DNA from: an uncultured Lachnospiraceae bacterium
GTDB lineage: Bacteria; Bacillota; Clostridia; Lachnospirales; Lachnospiraceae
Reading direction: 5' to 3'
Length of the DNA stretch: 64,000 nt
Assembly (NCBI GenBank): GCA_946624935.1
Contig: CAMOSN010000003.1
Span: forward strand, 1-64,000
Every line of letters starts with the position of its first letter. The first letter of the stretch is position 1. The position numbers and the translations under genes are program-made. Shown here piece by piece: positions 41,601 to 49,663 of the stretch. The notes under the pieces were generated by a model. It was not told the origin of the DNA. It was given only the letters and a program-made list of their open reading frames with translations, and did no database searches.

Positions 41601-44600
41601 TCCCCTTCGGGGAGATCTGCTTTCCGGCTCCGACGGTCACGGAAGGGATGTCTGTGTTTGCGTGGAAGCCTGCCGGCGGGGTGGTCTCCGTGATGGTGTA
41701 GGTATCGGCGGGCAGAGTGGTGGCCGGCGTTTTTCCATCTGCTCCGGTTTTCAGGGTAAAGCTCTTTCCGGAGGAAGCCCCCTTCAGGGTAAATACTGCA
41801 TTTGCCAGAGAATAGGTGGAAAGCCCCTGCGTAATGGCATTGCCCGCGGAGGTTTTTGTCAGGACCAGGCTGCCGTCTCCTCCGGCGATCTTCTTAACGG
41901 CCTTGACAAATACCTCTTCCTCCACTTTCTCATACTCCCAGGTGACGCTCAGCGAAAAGCTGGCCGGCTCACTCTCGGAAGCCGTCATGACAGGCTGAGC
42001 GATCGAGAAGCCCGGCGTCACGTCCAGCGCGCTCGACGGGATCAGGATCGCACTGTATTCCATCGGAAGAGCCGGAACTGCTTTATAGGTCTCGGTCGTC
42101 TTCTTTTTTACGGGCTCATCCTTTTCAAAATAGAACGATGCCCCGCCCGGCACCTGCGCAGTCGTCTTTCCTTCAAAGCGCTGTTTTCCGGTGACCAGTG
42201 TTGTCCCTGCGGGAACCTTGATGCTCAGGGTGTTCTCCTCCAGGCCGCACTTCCAGGTAAACGTTTTGGACCGGGTCTGCCCGGAGGCAACTGTGTCGCT
42301 GTCATCGGAAAGAGAGGCTCCGGCCGAGGTCTTCAGCCTGCTGACCTTGTCGGCGATCTTCCTTGCAGCGTCCAGATAACCGTCTCCGGACTGGGCGATC
42401 GTACGCAGGTAATCCTGAGCCCGGGCTTCCGGTTCCATTCCCGCGTACATCTCAGTCGCATAGTTCAGACAGTACTGCCAGGCAAGGATCAGATGTGACA
42501 TCATCTGATAGTGCTCGTCCTGCGTCAGGCCTACACTGTTCATGATATCCTTCACGGATTCCCCGTCGACCTTCAGATCAAATCCCGGGCCGCCGAAGTT
42601 GTAGAACATCAGCTTTGACATTTTGTCATATTCGGAAAACGTTTTTATACCTGATTTGTTCTGTGGCGGTCCCATATAGTGGTCGACGCAGAAGGCGCGC
42701 ATGGTTCCGGAATTCGTGCCGTCCTTGTAATAGATCACAACCGTCTTCATGGTTGCGGCATTATATCCGGTCGGGAAAAAGGCCTGTGAACCATTGTCAA
42801 AATTAATGTAGTCGATATCGGAAGCCGTGCGCAGGCCGAGGGTGTCTGAGCTGACTTTCGCAAGAAGCTTTCGGCCGGCGGCGGGAAGAAGGGTCTGCTC
42901 CTCCGGGATTTCGAAGGAGGACTGGCCTTGTGTGCCGTTTGCTGAAGCTTTTTCTGGTGCATCTGCTGAATCTGCTACGTCTGCCAGATTTTCAGTCTGT
43001 GCTTCGAAGACTTCCTCATCCTGGGGAACCGCTTCCTGACCCGAGCCGTACAATGGCTGCAGCACCACTGTCACATCCTCGTCCGGCATTGTGAAGTAAA
43101 TCGGAAGGTTCTCACCGGTCCCCGGATCGATCGTTCCGATGCTGGTGTCCCCGTACCGCACTGTGAGAATGTAACCTTCGCTCGTCTCTCCCGTGACGAC
43201 TACTTCCACTACGCTGCCTGCGGGATACCTTCCTTCCACACGGTCAAGCTGTGCATCCAGGGCTGAGGTGTAGCTCTCCACGAACACATTGTGCCAGTCC
43301 TCCGGGTCCGAGAGCAGCTTTTCCGCCTCCGAAGCATCCGGGTTTTCCTCCCCGGATGCCGCTCCGTCCGGGCGCTGATCCGGGGAACGCCAGATCATTG
43401 GGGCCGGGAGTGCTTCCGCCTTGCCGGGGAAATCTGTTTCGGCAGGGAGTTCCTCCTCGGTAAGGGCTTCCTTCTCGGTAAGGGCTTCCTCCTCGGTAAG
43501 GGCTTCCTCCTCGGTAAGGGCTTCCTCCTCGCTGAGAAGCTCCTCCTCAGTTAGGGCTCCTTCTCCGGAAAGGATTTCGTCACCCGCTATGTTCTCTTCT
43601 CCTGCCTCTTCCGTATCGGAGTAGTCCGTTTCTGAGACTTTCTCATCGGCCCGGGATATTCCTGCAAGGATCACATGCCATAGATTTTCATCAGGGCAGC
43701 CTTCCTCCCAGGCAAGTACGTTATCTTCAAAGGAATACCTCTCCGGCATTTGGATCAGCAGGTTTTCTCCCGGGGCATAGGTCCCGGTAAACGGTTCCTG
43801 TGCTTCCTGAAGCTTTGTCAGGAGAGCAGTATCCCGGACCTTCACAGACAGATGTACCTCTCCGGCGTCGTAAGTGCTGTCGGTTCCGGCGGAATCTGCT
43901 GACGCATCGGAATCTGTCAATGTATTGGAAGCAGGCGACGTTAAATACACCCGGAAGGAAAGCAGTCCTGCTGCTTCCCATGTGCTTTTCACCGCCGTCT
44001 CCTGGCTTACCTGGGCCTGCGCTTCCCCGGCTTGCGTTTCTTCGGCCTGGTCTTCATCTGCCTGCACTTCCACGGCTTGGACTTTCTCGGCATGCAGTGT
44101 TTTCCATGCCTGCGTGATCTGCTCCCGCAAATCGGCATCCGCGTATTCTACCGACAGAACATCCTTCTCCCGGAAGCTTTTCCCGTCCGGAAGGCTTGCA
44201 GTGATTTCGAGCACATCATCCTCATAGACCAGCGTGGTGTGCTGCTCCCGTTGGGCCTGTTCTGTTCCCTGCGAGGCGCCCGCTTCCTGCCCGGCGGTTT
44301 CCACCTCCGACTGCACCGATTTCTCTGCCTTCCGGGCGGCTGTTTCTTCCTGCGACGCTGCCTCTGCCTGGGATGCATCCCCGGCCTCCTTCGAGGGAGT
44401 TTCTTCCTGCAACGCTGGTTGTGCAACTTCCTTCGATTCACCGGCGGCTTCTGCCTGCGCCGCTGCCTCTGCCTCCTGTGCAACAGTTTCTTCCTGCGCC
44501 GCCTCCTCCGCTTTACGCGCTGCTTCTTCCTGCGCTGCAACTTCTGCCTGCGCCGCTTCCTCTGCCTCACGCGCGGAGGCTTCTACCTGCGCCGCGGCTT

Positions 44601-45072
44601 CTGCCTGCGCCGTTGCATCTTCCTGGGCTGTTTCCCCGGCCTCCTGCGCAGCGGGTTCCTCCTGCGCTGTCGACTCTCCTTCCTGGGCCACAGCTTCTGC
44701 CTGGGCCGCTTCCTCTGCCTCTCGAGCAGTGGCTTCTGCCTCGCGCACAGCAGCTTCTTCCTGCGCCGCAGCTTCTTCATGGGCCGTGGCTTCTTCCTGC
44801 GCACGGGCGGCTGCATTTACATCTGCCTGCGCCTCCTCCTGTCCGGCCTGTGTGGTATCCTGCGAAGGCTCATCTGCATGATCAGCATCATGCCCGGCCG
44901 GCGCTTCTTCCATAAAAGCAGCGTTCTCCAAATCCGCAGGTGTTTCTGTCTGTTCCTCCTGCGTGTAAACGGATTCCGCACCTGTTACCATTCCAGCACC
45001 TGTTCCATGCAAAGCCATGATCCCTGCAAGAAACAGAGCGGTTGATTTCCGCATGAGATTCTTTCGTCTCAT
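35638..45072 (-). CDS. Giant (3144 aa) cell-wall-anchored SpaA/Cna-B repeat adhesin
   Basis: Signal peptide; thioester-like domain TMRAFCVDHYMGPP; many SpaA/Cna-B domains (LTEITAPxGYxxA); C-terminal APRTGD + TAALLSLLVILGILLHRRVK sorting signal. Confidence 0.93.
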   Translation of the reverse strand: MRRKNLMRKSTALFLAGIMALHGTGAGMVTGAESVYTQEEQTETPADLENAAFMEEAPAGHDADHADEPSQDTTQAGQEEAQADVNAAARAQEEATAHEEAAAQEEAAVREAEATAREAEEAAQAEAVAQEGESTAQEEPAAQEAGETAQEDATAQAEAAAQVEASAREAEEAAQAEVAAQEEAARKAEEAAQEETVAQEAEAAAQAEAAGESKEVAQPALQEETPSKEAGDASQAEAASQEETAARKAEKSVQSEVETAGQEAGASQGTEQAQREQHTTLVYEDDVLEITASLPDGKSFREKDVLSVEYADADLREQITQAWKTLHAEKVQAVEVQADEDQAEETQAGEAQAQVSQETAVKSTWEAAGLLSFRVYLTSPASNTLTDSDASADSAGTDSTYDAGEVHLSVKVRDTALLTKLQEAQEPFTGTYAPGENLLIQMPERYSFEDNVLAWEEGCPDENLWHVILAGISRADEKVSETDYSDTEEAGEENIAGDEILSGEGALTEEELLSEEEALTEEEALTEEEALTEKEALTEEELPAETDFPGKAEALPAPMIWRSPDQRPDGAASGEENPDASEAEKLLSDPEDWHNVFVESYTSALDAQLDRVEGRYPAGSVVEVVVTGETSEGYILTVRYGDTSIGTIDPGTGENLPIYFTMPDEDVTVVLQPLYGSGQEAVPQDEEVFEAQTENLADVADSADAPEKASANGTQGQSSFEIPEEQTLLPAAGRKLLAKVSSDTLGLRTASDIDYINFDNGSQAFFPTGYNAATMKTVVIYYKDGTNSGTMRAFCVDHYMGPPQNKSGIKTFSEYDKMSKLMFYNFGGPGFDLKVDGESVKDIMNSVGLTQDEHYQMMSHLILAWQYCLNYATEMYAGMEPEARAQDYLRTIAQSGDGYLDAARKIADKVSRLKTSAGASLSDDSDTVASGQTRSKTFTWKCGLEENTLSIKVPAGTTLVTGKQRFEGKTTAQVPGGASFYFEKDEPVKKKTTETYKAVPALPMEYSAILIPSSALDVTPGFSIAQPVMTASESEPASFSLSVTWEYEKVEEEVFVKAVKKIAGGDGSLVLTKTSAGNAITQGLSTYSLANAVFTLKGASSGKSFTLKTGADGKTPATTLPADTYTITETTPPAGFHANTDIPSVTVGAGKQISPKGIVFVLTNKETKEKFELTIGADGESRVTKVPKGTYSVKETNVPKGLEAASDIPDVKVTETNTVENVKIFTVTNVPTGDSDSVTIQDQPLYGDLTLTIYKAGTSASNRSSAGARFEIRYYDAASASGTPKRTWSCVTKDSGKGDGSSILDLASPVSGEPFRLEGKVVYPLGTYTITETAPPAGMHINPNIITIRVTQSGDKAVTTYSGFTKDAWHGLTQSGVSEVIGEDYFYGKIRIRKTDAQTGKNPQGDASFAGAQFEVVNNNSYSVTTKADRSKAYAKGQVVDVITVGADGIGTSALLQSGSYLVREKKAPEGYALSEKQLSATIPEKDDSLADYSGETIHEFTEKIWRGGFHLEKQDLELFFSSCPSGGQPELKEAGGGLLRGNGSDGPLHADGGGFRADHVYGENGAQGDAKLSGAQFELYNASKNGVSVNGTTIAPGAKIPLENFVTDANASYTSPKDLLPYGTYRIREVRAPEGYNLRGRNLIITFSIWEDGQMTDLTAEEHVEKDTPDAGVLDDVIRFDVELVKLVSPLSEDYQEREDLDDAIQPLEGIAFELYLVSADGTGAGSSSAGGSGAGSSAAGGSQPYVTIYTDAEGRASTVDRTNYPHGRLPYGVYRVHEVEETIPEGISPIKDFYVDGTGANGVYDGRVYSGIFLNDVPLEEFLQIVKIDEETGKVIPLAGTQFELYRGASKAAGGKLVTLNDVKTHQKVSTFVTDETGGVYLPQRLPYGTYYVHEVKAPEGYYWNEDISFKVTSRNSWENMISHRFSDHAAMGLVEIRKSDARTGQALDGAEFALYAAEDIRTGDGTLQLKEGELAGRVTIGNAGKGVGRSEKLYLGKYYAVETKAPQGYALDGETRYPFELTYDSRVGTEQAGGLDPEKTLEEGGLLVKAAVEAVNEPTTFTLFKVEKQEQGEGWSEEENGPALDGITFRITRVGDASSARFDNGDTCTGGTYTTENGGQIHIERLASGTYQIEEIETLPGYVLDPTVHTFIVDENGYIRDGGVSSSANDQEQEAQAAGAEALRSGTDDSWGEDADDDEWDKLLEDLTGGGGSGAGESGTGEGGAEAGGGSGAGESGAGESGTEAGGGSGAGEGGAEAGDGSGAGESGAGESGTEASGGSGAGEGGAEAGDGSGAGEGGVEAGDGSGAGEGCAEAGDGSEAGAGTSGQDAAHSEASQGSAQLTLTWKNTYTRWNFSKQSMGGTELPGASMQVRNSAGEIVEAWTSSVTPHRINRLVPGGYVLHEEAPAAGYTVATDIPFTVTATDVLCSEKMTDKKVIVRKTDVMGQEVPGATLAVYELHDHDGESYVSDTPVDQWVSTTKPHEVEGLIVGSSYRLTEVVAAEGYVLAQSVDFTVTDDGVDQTVVLVDKQQLVLKTDSGIHALAGAHLEVVDKESGKSVDRWVSGGEVHPVNGLQTGRTYVLVETKAPKGYVLAAPVEFTVTTDLSADDHPITLINKQVMITKSDVTGERELPGATLTVTAKTTGAVCDHWVSGDTPHPVSGLSVGETYLLTEETAPEGYVRTSETIEFTAADDFADQKIVMKDKQVRVTKAEIAGGPEIEGASLQVTIKDTGETVDTWVSAKTPHPVSGLVTGHTYVLTEVIPAPGYATASSITFEVKNDGTDTEMIMEDAPTQLRISKKDLVAGGNSEELPGAKMEIRDADGNVIDQWISGKKPHEIERIPVGLYTLTEITAPDGYETAETIAFEVKDTGKIQSVTMYDAPFREVEISKRAIVNGKGGEELPGAQMSLKDEKGKVIEHWTSGKKPHTLKLESGTYTLTEVTAPAGYATAESVTFQVKKCSRGDYKVTKVEMHDAPLKVQISKTDLTNGKPVPGAVLEVRDSKGKVIEKWTTTKKPHMIERLPVGKYTLTEITAPKGYEVAETVPFEVKDTGEIQKVEMKDKPLEDLPGEKDGNDEKKSGEGEKEKQPETGKTGGGTSAGQTAPRTGDDTDPVGPVTAALLSLLVILGILLHRRVKNTAE
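38050..38440. repeat. Gly/Ser/Ala/Glu tandem-repeat linker in the giant adhesin
   Basis: GSGAGESGAGESGTEAGGGSGAGEGGAEAGDGSGAGE... repeated. Confidence 0.95.
43440..43560. repeat. 18-bp tandem repeat (EEALTE units) in the giant adhesin
   Basis: LTEEEALTEEEALTEEEALTEKEALTEEE; DNA ggtaagggcttcctcctc repeated. Confidence 0.95.
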
Positions 45073-45511
45073 CTGTTCTCCTCCTTTTTTCGTGCACGAA
45101 TCGAAACTGTCCGAAAAGACAGCTCCTGCATGATATAAGCACAGCGCTTTTTCGGCTGTGTCGAATCATCAATGTGCTATGCCATGTCGCACATTCTGCA
45201 TTTGTGCATATCCCTCCCCTCCTGCGTTCGCCCTCATCACTGTTGTCATCACCCTGCAGCAGAAGAGATTCTGAAGAGAACCCTCGTCCGTACCGGGGAT
45301 CATTGAATGGAAACGAATGAATCTTTGAAACGATTGATAGAATTGAAAATGAACTGTGATTGTAGAAATGGCGCATGGAATTCACCATGTGCTTCTTTGA
45401 TCGTTCTTAAGCAGAATATCATATTATATCTAAAATTGCAAGTGTGAATATCCAAAATGTTTAATTTTGTTCAGATCATTGGTTTGGATTTGTCATGTAT
45501 GAGTAAGAAAA

Positions 45512-45538
45512 TGAGACAGAGAACCGTCCCCTGTCCCA
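45512..45538 (+). repeat. AGAACCGTCCC-loop hairpin element, abutting the transglutaminase-like stop codon
   Basis: TGAGACAG-AGAACCGTCCC-CTGTCCCA. Confidence 0.93.
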
Positions 45539-48500
45539 TTATTTTACGGTGATTTTTACTTTGGCGCAGACGCCGGTCTGTGCGTAGATGTAGATGACAC
45601 ATGTTCCGGGGCCTTTGGCTTTTACTTTTCCTGTTTTGGCATTCACGGTGGCGACTGCTTTGTTGCTGGTTTCGTAGCGCAGGCCGCGGTGGATGCTGGT
45701 TTTTTTGTTTTTTGCCTGCAGGATGGTGACTGCTTTGATTTTTGTGGTCCTGCTCTCCTTCAGGGTGACTGCCTTTTTGGAGGTCTTCACCTTTGCGATG
45801 TTGGTGAGCTTCCCGCCTTTGGTGACGACATGAATGAGCTTCGCGGAGGCGATGACCTGTTCGATTCCGTTTACGGTTTTGTAGGCGCAGAGGCTGAATT
45901 TGTAGAAGGTTCCCTTTTTGAGTTTTTTCACCTTGTGGGTGGTTGTGGACCCGGAGGTGATTTTGGCGATCCGCCGGAAGCTTCCTTCGCTGCCGCAGGG
46001 AGCCATGTACAGAATGTATCCGTCTGCTTCTTTGATTCTGTTCCAGGCCAGGGTGATGGTTTTTCCGGTCTGGCCGGTGGTTTTCATGCGCAGGGTAGCT
46101 GCGGAGGCGCCGGGCAGCTGGCCCGACGAGGTGGTGATCCGTTTTTCCGCCCACGCAACGGTCAATTTTTTGGCCGGGTCGCCCTCTGCCTGTTTTTTGG
46201 TCAGCTTCGGGATCGACTCTGTCTTTTTATGAGACGCGTCGTGAAGGCAGGTGTAGGTTCTGACTCCTTTTTTCGAGACGGTCGGCCAGGTGGTGATGGT
46301 CCCCGTATCCCAGCTGTGACCGGTGGCGGGGAGGATGGTCTCCTGTTTTGTGATGCTCTTTTTTCCTTTACTGTCGGAAAACAGTTTGCCGCAGGTGCTG
46401 CAGGTGTAATAGGTGATGCTGCCTGCTTTTTCGCAGGTGGGCGCTTTCTTTGCCGTTTTGACAAGGTTATGCCCGACTGCCGCAAGCACGATCTGCTCCG
46501 ATGTGATTTCCGCGCCCGCGCTTCCCTCACTGTCGGAAAACAGCCTGCCGCAGGCAGTGCAGGTATAGTATTCTGTATTTCCGGGTTTTTCACAAGTGGC
46601 CGCAGCTGCCTTTGTATGGACAAGTTGATGTCCGGTCGCGGGCTGCATGGTATCTGCCTGCGAGATCTCGTTCTTTCCTGCGCTGTCCAGGAAGTGTCTG
46701 CCGCAGGTGCTGCAGGTGTAGTAGAGGATGTTTCCGTCCTCCAGGCAGGTGGGCGCCTTCGCGGCGGTCTGCTTCATGGCATGGCCGGCTGCCGGGCGGA
46801 TCCGCTCTTCTGCCGAAATCTCCTGCTGCCCTTCGCTGTCCAGGAAATACTTTCCACACGCTTCACAGGTGTAGTATCCGATATTTCCGGCCTCCTCACA
46901 GGTCGGTTCAACGGCCTGGGTATAGACGCAGTTATGCTCTGCGGGGAGAACTACTTCCTCCGGTGTAAGATGGGCATAGGGTGCATCCTCCAGATAACAG
47001 GCGCCGCATGCTCCGCAGATGCAGTGTGCGATGTTTCCGTCCCGCATCGACGCACAGTCCGGTTCCTGCCGGTCAACCATGCTGCCCTTTGTGTGCCCTG
47101 TCGCCGGAAGAATGACTGCTTCTCCTGAAAGTTCTTCGCCAGCTGCTGCGTTCCGATAGATTTTTCCGCAGGCAGTACAGGTATAGTATTCGATATTCCC
47201 GGCTTCTTCACAGGTTGGCACCTTCTCCGGGGTCCTGACAAGATTATGTCCTGTCGCCGAAAGAACAGTCTGCTCCAGGGTGATCTCCTGGGTCCCTGTA
47301 CTGTCCGAGAACAGTTTTCCGCAGATGTTGCAGGTGTAGTATTCGATATTTCCGGCTTCCTCACAGGTGGGTTCGACGCGCGCCGTTTTGGATGCGTCCA
47401 TCGGGAGCCAGTAAGCGATCCCGTCTCCGTCTGTGCAGGCGTACTTCCGGTAAGGCTCGCACGTCACCCGCTCGTAGGAGTGGGCCGGAAGAGAGATCAC
47501 TGCCGGGTAGGCAAATTCCTGTGCATCTGCCTTGGTGCGGTCGCTGATCCGCCCGGAGGTGGTGCGGCCGGCGATTTCCGATACGAGATAATAGCTGTAG
47601 TAGCTGCTGCTGTCTGGCGTATCTCCCTTGTCATCCCAGGTGGCGTCCAGCAGATACCAGGACCCGTTCAGGCACACGCCGTTCCACATGTGTCCTTCCG
47701 AACGCGCATCGATCACCCCGGGAATCAGGCAGCATCCGATTTCCTGCGCATCCAGCAGCACCTTCATGGCCTTGCTGTAGCCTTCGCACACCACCCCGCC
47801 GCCGACACTGTCGACAAACAGGCCTGCTGCCGTGAAAATGCGGTAGTCGCCGGTAGATGTGTAGCTGTTCAGTGCTGCCCGGTCATAATAGGCGCGGCGC
47901 ACAATGTAATCCTGCGATGCCTGGATGTATTCCAGCGTACTTACCATGCCGTCCCCATCGAAGTCCGCGCTGCCGGCCAGCTCGCCCGAAACGCTCTGCA
48001 CCCGGGAGCGGAATTCTTCCCGCAGATCGTAGGCTCCGGCGAAGGGTTCCTTCATCAGCAGCGTTACGGAGGAGAAGTAGCCGGTATAGACCGCGCCGGA
48101 TGCTTCACCAATGGCAGAGTAACCGGTTTTATATCCGTTGGGCCGGTACCAGTACAGTTCCGGATGATCGTATGTGAAAGCATCAATGCAGGACTGGATC
48201 AGAAAAGTAATATTGTGATAGGCTGTCTTGTAATCGTCTGTCCCCGTATCGATATGTTTTTTTCCGTCCGTTCCTGTATAGATCTGTGCCGGAAAGGTGA
48301 GGCCATAGGCAATGGCATCCGTGTACGGGATCTCGATGCGCAGCGCCGGGACGGTGCTGCCGTCCGTATCGTCTGCCTGACTGGTTCCCATCGCATCCGC
48401 GTTGATGTACACCTCCTCCATCTTCCCGTATATATACTGCGAAAAGGTTTCCAGCTGGTCATAGAAGCTGGTGTAATTGTCGATGAACCGGGCACCGGAG

Positions 48501-49390
48501 GCGGAGGAAGATCCCAATGCACGCAGGGAACGCATCCGCAGCGCGCCGCTGCCGGTTCCGGTCGGCCCCGGTGTGACGGTCGGATCATAGCCTGCTTCCA
48601 GAAGTTCCTCCTCTTCGATTTCTTCGAAGTGAACCTCCGGCTCGTCAGGATCGATCTCCAGAAGGGACTCCTCTGAAATGAGGCTCTGGAAGGCGTCGGT
48701 TTCCAGCCCCTTCAGGCTGTCGGATTCTCCGAGCTCGGTAAGGACTGACTGTTCCTCACCGGCCGCGGACGAGGCATGATTATCCGGTAGGTTCTCTGTA
48801 TCGGATGCCTCGAATGCCTCCGCTAAAAATCCGTCGGCCAGGGTATTTTCTGCTGATGGATCCTCTGTTGAAGGATCCTCTGCGATGAAAAATCCGTCGA
48901 CAAGGTCATTTTCTTCTGAATTGCTCCATGATTCGGAGGTGCTCCATGCCTCTGGAGTGTCCCACGATTCGGTGGTGCTCCATGTATCTGTGATGTCCTG
49001 CGAGGATGGGCGGCTTTCATTCCCCCCATCCACTGGCCATGCTGACGCATCTTGCTCTATTGCGTTATCTACTGCGTTTTCTGCTGCGTTATCTGCTGCA
49101 TTCTCCGCCGCAAGCTCCGCTGCGTTCTCTGCGGCAAGCTCAACCGCATTCTCTGCACCAAACTCTGCCTCATACTCTGCGGCGGGCACTGCCTCATATT
49201 GTGCGGCGGGCACTGCCTCGTTCTCCGCCGCAAGCTCCGCTGCAGGCAATTCATCGAAAAAGATGCTCTCTTCCCCGTACAGATCCGCAGCCGCCGCTTC
49301 CACTGCTGAAATCGGCGCAGCCGAAGAAAACAGCAGCGAACCCGCGGCTGTGAGCGCTATGATGCTTTTTCGAAATCGACTGTATTTCAT
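45539..49390 (-). CDS. Secreted transglutaminase-like protein with Cys-containing repeats and C-terminal Ig-like (Big_2-like) domain
   Basis: Signal peptide; GGGVVCEGYSKAMKVLLD, EGHMWNGVCLNGSWYLLDATWDD (Cys-His-Asp); ~7 repeats PTCEEAGNIEYYTCxxCGKxF...PATGH. Confidence 0.88.
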   Translation of the reverse strand: MKYSRFRKSIIALTAAGSLLFSSAAPISAVEAAAADLYGEESIFFDELPAAELAAENEAVPAAQYEAVPAAEYEAEFGAENAVELAAENAAELAAENAADNAAENAVDNAIEQDASAWPVDGGNESRPSSQDITDTWSTTESWDTPEAWSTSESWSNSEENDLVDGFFIAEDPSTEDPSAENTLADGFLAEAFEASDTENLPDNHASSAAGEEQSVLTELGESDSLKGLETDAFQSLISEESLLEIDPDEPEVHFEEIEEEELLEAGYDPTVTPGPTGTGSGALRMRSLRALGSSSASGARFIDNYTSFYDQLETFSQYIYGKMEEVYINADAMGTSQADDTDGSTVPALRIEIPYTDAIAYGLTFPAQIYTGTDGKKHIDTGTDDYKTAYHNITFLIQSCIDAFTYDHPELYWYRPNGYKTGYSAIGEASGAVYTGYFSSVTLLMKEPFAGAYDLREEFRSRVQSVSGELAGSADFDGDGMVSTLEYIQASQDYIVRRAYYDRAALNSYTSTGDYRIFTAAGLFVDSVGGGVVCEGYSKAMKVLLDAQEIGCCLIPGVIDARSEGHMWNGVCLNGSWYLLDATWDDKGDTPDSSSYYSYYLVSEIAGRTTSGRISDRTKADAQEFAYPAVISLPAHSYERVTCEPYRKYACTDGDGIAYWLPMDASKTARVEPTCEEAGNIEYYTCNICGKLFSDSTGTQEITLEQTVLSATGHNLVRTPEKVPTCEEAGNIEYYTCTACGKIYRNAAAGEELSGEAVILPATGHTKGSMVDRQEPDCASMRDGNIAHCICGACGACYLEDAPYAHLTPEEVVLPAEHNCVYTQAVEPTCEEAGNIGYYTCEACGKYFLDSEGQQEISAEERIRPAAGHAMKQTAAKAPTCLEDGNILYYTCSTCGRHFLDSAGKNEISQADTMQPATGHQLVHTKAAAATCEKPGNTEYYTCTACGRLFSDSEGSAGAEITSEQIVLAAVGHNLVKTAKKAPTCEKAGSITYYTCSTCGKLFSDSKGKKSITKQETILPATGHSWDTGTITTWPTVSKKGVRTYTCLHDASHKKTESIPKLTKKQAEGDPAKKLTVAWAEKRITTSSGQLPGASAATLRMKTTGQTGKTITLAWNRIKEADGYILYMAPCGSEGSFRRIAKITSGSTTTHKVKKLKKGTFYKFSLCAYKTVNGIEQVIASAKLIHVVTKGGKLTNIAKVKTSKKAVTLKESRTTKIKAVTILQAKNKKTSIHRGLRYETSNKAVATVNAKTGKVKAKGPGTCVIYIYAQTGVCAKVKITVK

Positions 49391-49624
49391 ATTATACGTT
49401 CACTCTTTATCCCGTAATTGTGTCCGGTTCTCACGGTTCATTCCGTTTTCACATGGTCACTCATATGTTTTTCGTATACGGTCCCTGTAGAATCTGTGGG
49501 ATTCACCACAGGGTCCTCCCTATATCAAACACAGGGCCCTCCCTGTAACAAACTCAGAGCAGCATTCGTTCATACCCTGCTTGTGGCAACCACAGGACTG
49601 TGTCTTGTAAAGCCCTGCGAACTA

Positions 49625-49651
49625 TCAAACAGAGAACCGTCCCCTGTTTGA
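49625..49651 (+). repeat. AGAACCGTCCC-loop hairpin element, CAAACAG arms
   Basis: TCAAACAG-AGAACCGTCCC-CTGTTTGA, then CCCTGTTTGA. Confidence 0.96.
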
Positions 49652-49663
49652 CCCTGTTTGATC

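Noticed and set aside
36439-42498. 650-690-aa plus-strand ORFs (36439-38511, 40540-42498)
   Set aside because: Antisense to the giant adhesin; repeats simply mirror the coding-strand repeats.
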